Shown here piece after piece: positions 42,744 through 54,000 of a stretch of DNA of 64,000 bases. The position numbers were made by a program, and so were the translations under genes. Position 1 is the first letter of the stretch, and every line of letters starts with the position of its first letter. This DNA comes from Nematostella vectensis (Eukaryota > Cnidaria > Anthozoa > Actiniaria > Edwardsiidae), in NCBI RefSeq assembly GCF_932526225.1, contig NC_064047.1, positions 434,001 to 498,000 on the forward strand, in the 5' to 3' direction. Under the pieces are notes generated by a model. The model did not search any database and was not told the origin of the DNA. It was given only the letters and a program-made list of their open reading frames with translations.

Positions 42744-43330
42744 TAAGAAGTACAAACCATGGGCAGTTTATCCCTCTTTCTCAGAAACCTAATATTACCT
42801 CACCCCTTCCCCATTTTGAAGAATAATGGGTGCTGCAGAGGAGGATACTGTAGAAATGATAGTGTTGGTGGAAATACCAAAAATAAAGATTACTTCACAA
42901 AACCAGAGATTGGAGTTATGAAGAATTTCAAAGTAACCACTTGATAGATATGACCTCTTGAGAATTGTTTTGTCTAATTGGGCCACTCCTTCACATGACT
43001 GCAAGAATATTTGGCACAGCAGGACAAACTGCTTCAAAGATGAAAACAAAGAAAAAGTTTACTCCTCTAGCTCAATTACCCCCCTCTCCCCTTTATCTCT
43101 GATATATTCACACAATCTTTTTTCTACCCTCTGCAAACTTTGCATTACCTCTCCCTTTTATCTCTGATATATTTCACAATTTTTTTTTCTGCCCTCTGCA
43201 AATTTTGCATTATATTATACGTGCCCGAAACAATAGCTTTTTGAGTACCTTGAGTTGTTTGCATGAGATTGCCTGCTGTGCGTTTGGGGAGAAATAAAAA
43301 TAGGTACAACGATTTGAAACGTGTACATAA

Positions 43331-43336
43331 TTTATT
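43331..43336 (-). terminator. Polyadenylation signal of the NUPR1 homologue
   Basis: TTTATT on the plus strand is AATAAA on the minus strand, about 315 nt beyond the NUPR1 stop. Confidence 0.55.
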
Positions 43337-43651
43337 CACAGGGAATGAATAAGCAAAAAATCCAGCTCAGCGAACAACCTAAACCTCTTTGCTTGGTTAT
43401 TTTTTTTTTTTCCACGGAAAGCTTAAATTCCCGGGGTCACATTCTCAAAAAAGTAGAATGCAAAATACCAGTATAATGGCAATGTCTCCTGCGCCAGTAT
43501 CTTGTTCTTGAACCTTTTTTTGGTTTGTTTATGTTCCCAAGTACTATAGTTCAGCGACTTATTTCCTCATATCAATCCATTTTCCGTTAGTTCGAGTCCA
43601 GGTATTTTTCGAGGTCTTGTTACCCGAGGGTTGCACAGTGCTGTCCATGTT

Positions 43652-43852
43652 TTATGTTTTCTTGGATGATTTTGCAGCTCGGTTTTTCTCTGTGTTTCGA
43701 TATTTTTCAAGGACCTTTCGCTCATGGCCTCCAGGACAGAAGCGATTTGTGTTTAGACATGCCTCGCGTTTAGATCTCCCTTTCCTTGTGTTTCCCTCGA
43801 CAACATTACGATCGAAGTTGTAGTAATCGTACTCGTCAAAATAAGGTTCCAT
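43652..43852 (-). CDS. NUPR1: NUPR1 (p8) family nuclear protein
   Basis: A 66-residue single-exon protein. The N terminus is acidic and aromatic (FDEYDYYNFD). The core is GNTRKGRSKREACLNTNRFC then PGGHERKVLEKYRN, followed by a Lys-rich tail. This matches the vertebrate NUPR1 core (a KGR-KREA--NTNR--PGGHERK pattern) in order and spacing. NUPR1 is a small, mostly disordered, HMG-like chromatin and stress-response protein with a bipartite nuclear localisation signal; the vertebrate protein is about 80 residues. I chose the ATG at 43852 because it sits directly before the acidic segment. The frame stays open to 43993, but the extra residues look unrelated. The gene is head to head with parkin. 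Confidence 0.9.
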   Translation of the reverse strand: MEPYFDEYDYYNFDRNVVEGNTRKGRSKREACLNTNRFCPGGHERKVLEKYRNTEKNRAAKSSKKT

Positions 43853-45200
43853 TCTTTGCAATATTGGTCGTTCCAGGAAAAAAAAAATTCCACTTTCCGA
43901 GCAGCAAGACTTCCTCTGAAGAGCCTCAAAACAAGAATAGCTGATCGAAAGCAAAACAACGGCAGATGGAATATACAATGAATCTTCACACAATTTGATT
44001 GGCTAATGAGAACTAATTAGTAGACAAAATAATAATGACGTAATGTTATTCTTGGTTTTTGTGGGTTACCTGTGGTCTGTGATTATCGGGTTTCCTGTGT
44101 GCTGGTTCCAGTCTCCTCGGGGATTTTTCATGGAAGAAAAACTGTTTTTGTCATCAAGAAGGAAGTTATTCCCAAAAGTGCTGCAAAAGTGTGAGTAGAA
44201 TCGCCCTAAAGATCGCTTGTATGTCTTTACATGTAACCTTCTAGTTCAGAAAGAAAGGGGTGGTCATATTACTTGAGCGGTCAAGCATGTGTTCAGCAAG
44301 AGCATTTGCTATTGGTTTCCCTATGAAAATAAGTACTAAGTAAGTACTAGTAACTTAATTACTTAATTATCTGTCCTATTTCAAGAAGTGATAACCGCGA
44401 TATCTTTGTACAAGAATACATCATAACAATCAGCTATTTCCACTAAAATTTGGCTTGTTGGCATCACGTCATATGTATTGACAACTCTTGTAGATGATGC
44501 CATATTTTTAAATATGTTGTTAAAACAACAGAGACTTCTTTTGTGCATGCCCGCGTCTGCCCAAATCAGTACATCTAAAGTACTTAGTTGCACTAATGAC
44601 ATACTTAAGTAAATAAACAAAATATGTGCAATGGAAATAATCAACTTTCAGCATGCATTCCAAGACCAGAATTTGTTTATTTTATAGAACAGTAGAACTC
44701 CACCAAATTTGATTGTTGTGTTGTTGATAAGGCTGGTACTAAGGGACTGTTGCCCTGGATTCAAGTTGTTAATGTGCCATAAGGACAATGTTGTGACTTT
44801 TTATTTAAACTGCCAATCAACTATTGTAAACGTCACTAATTAGTATGTTGAAATGCTACAGCTAAGACTAATAAAACCAAGTTCAGTCTGACCTAGTGTC
44901 TCTTAACAAGCACACATCATATTAAACCACAAAAGGAAATAATATGTCGCAGCAACCATATTGGATTTGTGATGGCAGGCAAGACGTGCAAACTCAATGT
45001 TTTGGGAGTTTTGTGAACTCAGTGTTTTCAAGGTTTTCTCTTTTGAAAAACCATCCATTGTCTACTGATAGTTCTAAAGAAATGGAAGGCGCTTATCAGC
45101 CTGTGTGTAGCAGTTTATCTAATGGTCTATTTCACTGTCAGCTCAAAACTGCTGTGTTCTTGTTGCTAGCTAATAGTGCTGTATTCTGGATACCTCCACT
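43853..45200. promoter_or_regulatory. Divergent NUPR1-parkin intergenic region
   Basis: 1.35 kb separates the two start codons, which face away from each other. Both promoters must lie here. A short open frame starting MEEKLFLSSRRKLFPKV at about 44131, ending at a GTGAGT near 44191, could be a non-coding or alternative first exon of the plus-strand gene. No TATA box is obvious to me. No other gene is seen. Confidence 0.45.
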
Positions 45201-46611
45201 ATGGCTCAAAGATTCAACATTTACGTGAGGTTCAACTCCAACTCCAACATTCCAGTGCTAATCGACATGACGTGGAGTATACGTCAACTTAAGGAGGAGC
45301 TGGGTCGACAGCAGAGTGTGGACCCCAGGGGCATCAGGATCATCTTTGCTGGCAGGGAGCTGAAAGATAGCACCACATTACAGGTAAACATGTGGAATAG
45401 ACAAGCAATTACCTTGTAATACACAGAAAGACAACATAAAAGGCAAGACAAAGACATCCAAAACTGTGCAAATAGGCTGAAAGGTGGTGTGATGTTCTGT
45501 TATCACAAAACTGTAATTCTATAATCAGATGTTTATCAGGGACTATAAAGATTTCTATAAGAGATTCCCTGATTTTATACCTGTGTGATCTTGTTTTTTT
45601 TGTGATATTGTGTGGTGTGATGTTGCATTTTGTGAAGTTGTTTGATGTTTTGTTGTGGATTTAATGTTGGTTTATGTGATGTTGAGATGATTGTAGTGAT
45701 GTTGTTTTATGTAATGTTGGGTTGTGTAATGTTGTTTTTTTGTGTTCTGTTGCATTGCTTGTAGGACTGTGAGATTCCTAATCAGAGCATCATCCATGCC
45801 ATCCATGGAGGGAGACAGACAGTGAATGTGGATGCCTCAGCCACTATGCCTTTAGCCAGCATCAACCTTAGTGCCGAAAGTGGTGATCCTAGACCCATGG
45901 CCGCCTCTGCAGGTGATGATCATGACAGCTATTTATGAGGATGATAGTACTGGTGGAATGGTACTGCTGTATGATGGTGATGGTGATGATGGTACTGGTG
46001 GAATGGTACAACTGTATGATGGTGATGGTGATGATGATGATAGTACTGGTAGAATGGTAATGCTGTAGGTGATGGCGATGATGGTGATGATGATGATAGT
46101 ACTGGTGGAATGGTACAACTGTATGATGGTGATGGTGATGATGATGATAGTACTGGTAGAATGGTAATGCTGTAGGTGATGGTGATGATGGTGATGATGA
46201 TGATAGTACTGGTGGAATGGTACAACTGTAATGATGATGATAGTACTGGTGGAATGTTACCACTGTATGATGGTGATGATGATGATAATAGTACTGGTGG
46301 AATTGTACTGCTGTATGATTTGATAATGATGATAGTAATGGTGGAATGGTACCACTGTATGATGGTGATGATGATGATAGTACTGGTGGAATGGTACCAC
46401 TGTATGATGGTGATGATGATGATGATAGTACTGGTGGAATTGTACAGCTGTATGATCTGGTGATGATGATAGTACTAGTGGAATGGTACTGCTGTATGAT
46501 GGTGATGATGATGATAGTACTGGTGGAATGGTACAACTGTTTGATGGTGATGGTGATGATAGTACTAGTGGAATGGTACTGCTGTATGATGATGATGATG
46601 ATGATGAATGA

Positions 46612-46654
<43 letters not shown>

Positions 46655-47671
46655 GTACTGGTGGAATTGTACTGCTGTATGATGGTGATGATGATGATAG
46701 TACTGGTGGAATGGTACTGCTGTATGATGGTGATGATGATGATAGTACTGGTGGAATGGTACCACTGTATGATGGTGATGATGATGATAGTACTGGTGGA
46801 ATGGTACCACTGTATTATGGTGATAATGATGATAGTACTGGTGAAATGGTACTGCTGTATGATCTGGTGATGATGATAGTACTGGTGGAATAGTACAGCT
46901 GTATGATGGTGATGATGATGATAATGATGATGGTACTGGTGGAATGGTACCACTGTATGATGGTGATGATGATGATGATGGTACTGGTAGAATGGTACCG
47001 CTGTATGATGGTGATGATGATGATGATAGTACTGGTGGAATGGTACTGCTGTATGATGGTGATGATGATGATGATGATAGTACTGGTGGAATTGCACTGC
47101 TGTATGATCTGGTGATGATGATGATAGTACTGGGAGAATGGTAATGCTGTAGGTGATGGTGATGATTTTGGTGATGATGATAGTACTGTTGGAATGGTAC
47201 TGCTGTATGATGGTGATGATGATGATAGTACTGGTGGAATGGTACCACTGTATGATGGCGATGATGATGATAGTACTGGTGGAATGGTACCACTGTATTA
47301 TGGTGATAATGATAATAGTACTGGAAGAATGGTACCACTGTATGATGGCGATGATGATGATAGCACTGGTGGAATGGTACTGCTGTATGATGGTGATGAT
47401 GATGATAGTACTGGTGGAATGGTACCACTGTATGATGGCGATGATGATGATAGTACTGGTGGAATGGTACCACTGTATTATGGTGATAATGATAATAGTA
47501 CTGGTGGAATGGTACCACTGTATGATGGCGATGATGATGATAGCACTGGTGGAATGGTACAGCTGTTTGATGGTGATGATGATGATAGTACTGGTGGAAT
47601 GGTACTGCTGTATGATCTGGTGATGATGATAGTACTGGTGGAATAGTACAGCTGTATGATGGTGATGATGG

Positions 47672-47712
<41 letters not shown>

Positions 47713-48022
47713 GTACTGGTGGAATGGTACCACTGTTGATGGTGATGATGATGATAGTACTGGTGGAATGGTACCACATTATGATGTTGATGGTGATGAT
47801 GATGATAGTACTGGTGGAATGGTACTGCTGTATGATCTGGTGATGATGATGATAGTACTGGTGGAATGGTACCACTGTATGATGGTGATGATGATGATAG
47901 TACTGGTGGAATTGTACAGCTGTATGATCTGGTGATGATGATAATAGTACTGGTGGAATGGTACCACTGTATGATGGTGATGATGATGATAGTACTGGTG
48001 GAATGATACAGCTGTATGATGG

Positions 48023-48092
<70 letters not shown>

Positions 48093-51000
48093 AGTACTGG
48101 TGGAATGTTACCACTGTATGATGATGATGATGATAATCAACTATATGATATGGGTGACTTGGTGTTTCTCTGCTGATTCAGGTTCCTCAGCACATGGTAA
48201 GAAGGCCATGTACTATGTGTACTGCCGCCAGTGTAAAAGTGCTCAGCCAGGAAAGCTAAGAGTTTGCTGTTCTTCCTGCAAAGAGGGAACTCTGGTTCTC
48301 AAACAGGTCAGCATTGTTATTAATTTCAATTGAGAATATCACCATCTAAACACTTGAGATTATCACCATCCAAACACTTGAGATTATCACCATCCAAACA
48401 CTTGAGATTATCACCATTCAAACACTTGAGATTATCACCATCCAAACACTTGAGATTATCACCATCCAAACACTTGACATTATCACCATTCAAACACTTG
48501 AGATTATCACCATTCAAATACTTGAGATTATCACCATCCAAACACTTGAGATTATCACCATCCAAACACTTGAGATTATCACCATTCAAACACTTGAGAT
48601 TATCACCATCCAAACACTTGAGATTATCACCATTCAAACTCTTTGGAGACTGTGACTATATATCCAGGCTGAACTTTACTGAGATATCTAACACTTAGAA
48701 GACTGTGACTTCAAATCCAGACCTGACTTTACAGATTTCTAACTTTTTACGATACTGTGATTACAGATCCAGACTTAACTTTACTGATTTCTAACACTTA
48801 GGAGACTGTGACTATAGATCCAGACTGAACTATAATTTCTACTTTCACAACAAACCCTTTTGTTCTGCCAGGACCCTGGGGGTTGGGATGATGTGCTTCA
48901 ACCTGGAAGAATCAAGGGCACATGTCAAAAGGCAGGGTGCAAAGGAGAAACAGCCGTAAGTAGCAAGGGTGTATAATGTAGGGTGCAAAGAAGAAAGCCG
49001 TAAGTAGCAAGGGTGTATCAGGTAGGGTGCAAAGTAGAAACAGCCGTAAGTAGCAAGGGTTCATGAGGCAGGGTGCAAAGTAGAAACAGCCGTAAGTAGC
49101 AAGGGTGAATGAGGCAGGGTGCAAATTAGAAAGATATAAGTAGCAAGGGTGCATGAGGCAGGGTGCAAAGGAGAAAGCCGTAAGTAGCAAGGGTGTATGA
49201 GGCAGGGTGCAAAGGAGAAAGCTGTAAGTAGCAAGGGTGTATCAGGCAGGGTGCAAAGGAGAAACAGCCGTTAGTAGCAAGGGTGCATGAGGCAGGGTGC
49301 AAAGTAGAAAGGTGTAAGTAGCAAGGGTGCATGAGGCAGGGTGCAAAGGAGAAAGGTGTAAGTAGCAAGGGTGCATGAGGTAGGGTGCAAAGGAGAAAGC
49401 TGTAAGTAGCAAGGGTGCATGAGGCAGGGTGCAAAGGAGAAAGCCGTAAGTAGCAAGGGTGCATGAGGCAGGGTGCAAAGAAGAAAGCCGTAAGTAGCAA
49501 GGGTGTATGAGGCAGGGTGCAAAGGAGAAAGCCGTAAGTAGCAAGGGTGCATGAGGCAGGGTGCAAAGAAGAAAGCCGTAAGTAGCAAGGGTGTATCAGG
49601 TAGGGTGCAAAGAAGAAAGGTGTAAGTAGCAAGGGTGCATGAGGTAGGGTGCAAAGGAGAAACAGCCGTAAGTAGCAAGGGTTTATAAGGTAGGGTGCAA
49701 AGTAGAAACAGCCGTAAGTAGCAAGGGTGCATGAGGCAGGGTGCAAAGGAGAAAGGTGTAAGTAGCAAGGGTGCATGAGGTAGGGTGCAAAGGAGAAACA
49801 GCCGTAAGTAGCAAGGGTTTATAAGGTAGGGTGCAAAGTAGAAACAGCCGTAAGTAGCAAGGGTGCATGAGGCAGGGTGCAAAGTAGAAACAGCCGTAAG
49901 TAGCAAGGGTGCATGAGGTAGGGTGCAAAGGAGAAAGCCGTAAGTAGCAAGGGTGCATGAGACAGGGTGCAAAGGAGAAAGGTGTAAGTAGCAAGGGTGC
50001 ATGAGGTAGGGTGCAAAGAAGAAAGGTGTAAGTAGCAAGGGTGCATGAGGTAGGGTGCAAAGGAGAAACAGCCGTAAGTAGCAAGGGTTTATAAGGTAGG
50101 GTGCAAAGTAGAAACAGCCATAAGTAGCAAGGGTGCATGAGGCAGGGTGCAAAGGAGAAAGCCGTAAGTAGCAAGGGTGTATGAGGCAGGGTGCAAAGGA
50201 GAAAGCTGTAAGTAGCAAGGGTGTATCAGGCAGGGTGCAAAGGAGAAACAGCCGTTAGTAGCAAGGGTGCATGAGGCAGGGTGCAAAGTAGAAAGGTGTA
50301 AGTAGCAAGGGTGCATGAGGCAGGGTGCAAAGGAGAAAGGTGTAAGTAGCAAGGGTGCATGAGGTAGGGTGCAAAGGAGAAAGCTGTAAGTAGCAAGGGT
50401 GCATGAGGCAGGGTGCAAAGGAGAAAGCCGTAAGTAGCAAGGGTGCATGAGGCAGGGTGCAAAGAAGAAAGCCGTAAGTAGCAAGGGTGTATGAGGCAGG
50501 GTGCAAAGGAGAAAGCCGTAAGTAGCAAGGGTGCATGAGGCAGGGTGCAAAGAAGAAAGCCGTAAGTAGCAAGGGTGTATCAGGTAGGGTGCAAAGAAGA
50601 AAGGTGTAAGTAGCAAGGGTGCATGAGGTAGGGTGCAAAGGAGAAACAGCCGTAAGTAGCAAGGGTTTATAAGGTAGGGTGCAAAGTAGAAACAGCCGTA
50701 AGTAGCAAGGGTGCATGAGGCAGGGTGCAAAGGAGAAAGGTGTAAGTAGCAAGGGTGCATGAGGTAGGGTGCAAAGGAGAAACAGCCGTAAGTAGCAAGG
50801 GTTTATAAGGTAGGGTGCAAAGTAGAAACAGCCGTAAGTAGCAAGGGTGCATGAGGCAGGGTGCAAAGTAGAAACAGCCGTAAGTAGCAAGGGTGCATGA
50901 GGTAGGGTGCAAAGGAGAAAGCCGTAAGTAGCAAGGGTGCATGAGACAGGGTGCAAAGGAGAAAGGTGTAAGTAGCAAGGGTGCATGAGGTAGGGTGCAA

Positions 51001-54000
51001 AGAAGAAAGGTGTAAGTAGCAAGGGTGCATGAGGTAGGGTGCAAAGGAGAAACAGCCGTAAGTAGCAAGGGTTTATAAGGTAGGGTGCAAAGTAGAAACA
51101 GCCATAAGTAGCAAGGGTGCATGAGGCAGGGTGCAAAGGAGAAACAGCTGTAAGTAGCAAGGGTGCATGAGGCAGGGTGCAAAGGAGAAAGCCGTAAGTA
51201 GCAAGGGTGCATGAGGCAGGGTGCAAAGAAGAAACAGCCGTAAGTAGCAAGGGTGCATGAGGCAGGGTGCAAAGGAGAAAGCCGTAAGTAGCAAGGGTTT
51301 ATAAGGTAGGGTGCAAAGGAGAAACAGCCGTAAGTAGCAAGGGTTTATAAGGTAGGGTGCAAAGGAGAAACAGCCGTAAGTAGCAAGGGTTTATAAGGTA
51401 GGGTGCAAAGGAGAAACAGCCGTAAGTAGCAAAGGTGCATGAGGCAGGGTGCAAAGGAGAAAGCCGTAAGTAGCAAGGGTGCATGAGGCAGGGTGCAAAG
51501 GAGAAACAGCCGTAAGTAGCAAGGGTGCATGAGGCAGGGTGCAAAGAAGAAAGCTGTAAGTAGCAAGGGTGCATGAGGCAGGGTGCAAAGGAGAAAGCTG
51601 TAAGTAGCAAGGGTTTATGAGGCAGGGTGCAAAGGAGAAAGGTGTAAGTAGCAAGGGTGCATGAGGCAGGGTGCAAAGGAGAAACAGCCGTAAGTAGCAA
51701 GGGTGCATGAGGCAGGGTGCAAAGGAGAAAGCTGTAAGTAGCAAGGGTGCATGAGGCAGGGTACAAAGGAGAAACAGCCGTAAGTAGCAAGGGTTTATAA
51801 GGTAGGGTGCAAAGGAGAAACAGCCAATAGTAGAAAGGGCGGAAAAGGCAGGGTGTCTGTTAGGGGAACACTTAACTCTCTCCTTGCAGATTACCAAATC
51901 ATTCTCCAGAAAATGTGATTGTTACTTTGGAAAAACTCCTTGTCACTAGTAGCCACTAAATAATCCATATTATTATTGTGATAAAATGTATTTACTATTA
52001 TTTCCGTAGGAATTCTTTTTTAAATGTGCTGCCCACCCTGTATCTGAGGATGAGCGTTCTGTACCATTATTCCTTATAAGGACCAACACACGTAATGTAC
52101 CATGCCTAGCTTGTGAGGACATAGTGTAAGTATCAGTTTAAAACATCGTTCCATATTTGAATTGAGATTAACATCACACACACATACATCTTGTGCCATG
52201 ATGCGCTTGACTGTGCTGCTCTTATTGTACAGACCCTGTACTTTACTTGTGTTTTGTGCAGTACCATGTATCTTACATAACTGTCATGCACTCATTGACC
52301 CTGTTCTTGTTTGTGCCGTGCCAGGTGTCTTGACTGATTGTGTTTATTAATGTAGAGACCCTGTTCTTGTGTTTCCCTGTGAAGTTGGTCACGCCATATG
52401 TCTGGATTGTTTCGAAATCTACTGCACAACTAAACTGAATGATCGCCAGTTCATCCAACATAGAGACCATGGATACACCCTCCCCTGCCCTGGTGACACA
52501 GGTGAGTAACCATGGATACACCCTCCTCTGCCCAGGTGACACAGGTGAGTAACCATGGATACACCCTCCTCTGCCCAGGTGACACAGGTGAGTAGCCATA
52601 GATACACCCTCCACGCCCTGGTGATACAGGTGAGTAACCATGGTTACACACTGCCCTGGTGACACTGGTAAGTAACCATGGATACGCCCTCCCCAACCTG
52701 GGTAACACAAATCAGGCCAAAGTTATCTAATATGAGCCTTGAGTGCCCATCATGGGCCCTGATAGTCTACATATAGGTACTAGGCTTCCATATTGATCTT
52801 CTAATACTGTGTTTACACTAGTAGTCATGCATATTTTGTGCTTGTGTGGACACAGTCTGATTGTGAAACATGTTTTGTCTCCAGAAAGTTGCAGTGATGC
52901 ACTGATAACAGAGGCTCATCACTTCAGGGTCTTGGGCCAAGAGCAGGTTTGTACTTACAATATAATGGTCCTTAAGAACGGTTTGTTCTCACAGTATAAT
53001 GGTCCTCAAGAGCAGGTTTGTTCTCACAGTATGTTTGTTTGTTTAATTCAACCGATTACAGTACATGAATAGACTGAATTGCCGGTAGAGTAAGCGATTA
53101 CTATATAATTCACAACACATATTTAGCGTATTTAACGGAAGCAAATTTAGAAAAGCGGTCTGTGCAACCCGCTTCAACGTGGCGACTACAACTCCCTGAT
53201 TTTAGAGCATATGGCGTATTGATAGGCACTACCCTTCTGGATATTAGAGGGTAGAGCACACTATCCTGCTCTAATGCCTGAAATTAGTTTAATACAAGCC
53301 TTATGGCGGCGATCTTCTAATGTTAATAAGTCTGCTCTTGTAAGAGCGTCCGTGTAGCTCAGGTTAGGAAATATTACCCTCAGATATCTCTTCTGTACTT
53401 TCTCTAACGCTTCACTCAGGTATTTAGGTAACTTTACTGTATTTGATTGACAGTATAACACTAGTTTACTGTATTTGTTTGACAGTCTGACACTAGTTTT
53501 CTATATTTTGATTGACAGTATGACACTAGTTTGCTATGTTTTGTTTGACAGTATGACACTAGTTTGCTATGTTTTGATTGACAGTATGACACTAGTTTGC
53601 TATGTTTTGATTGACAGTATGACACTATTTTGCTATGTTTTGATTGACAGTATGACACTAGTTTGCTATGTTTTAATTGACATTATGACACTTGTTTGCT
53701 ATGTTTTGTTTGACAGTATGACACTAGTTTGCTATGTTTTGATTGACAGTATGACACTAGTTTGCTATGTTTTGATTGACAGTATGACACTATTTTGCTA
53801 TGTTTTGATGGACAGTATGAAACTAGTTTGCTATGTTTTGATTGACAGTATGACACTATTTTGCTATGTTTTGATTGACAGTATGACACTAGTTTGCTAT
53901 GTTTTGATTGACAGTATGACACTAGTTTGCTATGTTTTGTTTGACAGTATGACACTAGTTTGCTATGTTTTGTTTGACAGTATGACACTAGTTTGCTACG

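Noticed and set aside
43617-43823. Plus-strand 68-codon frame opposite NUPR1
   Set aside because: Antisense shadow of the NUPR1 coding region.
43652-43993. 113-residue form of the NUPR1 frame starting at 43993
   Set aside because: The first 47 residues are hydrophobic/Cys-rich and unlike NUPR1. The ATG at 43852 gives the expected acidic start.
45889-48114. 614-, 436- and 111-codon His-rich minus-strand frames and Met/Asp-rich plus-strand frames
   Set aside because: They are translations of GAT-rich intronic repeats in parkin intron 2.
48912-51897. Multiple minus-strand frames of [16 protein letters not shown] type, up to 331 codons
   Set aside because: They are translations of the parkin intron 4 array. 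Their apparent transmembrane character comes from repeat composition.
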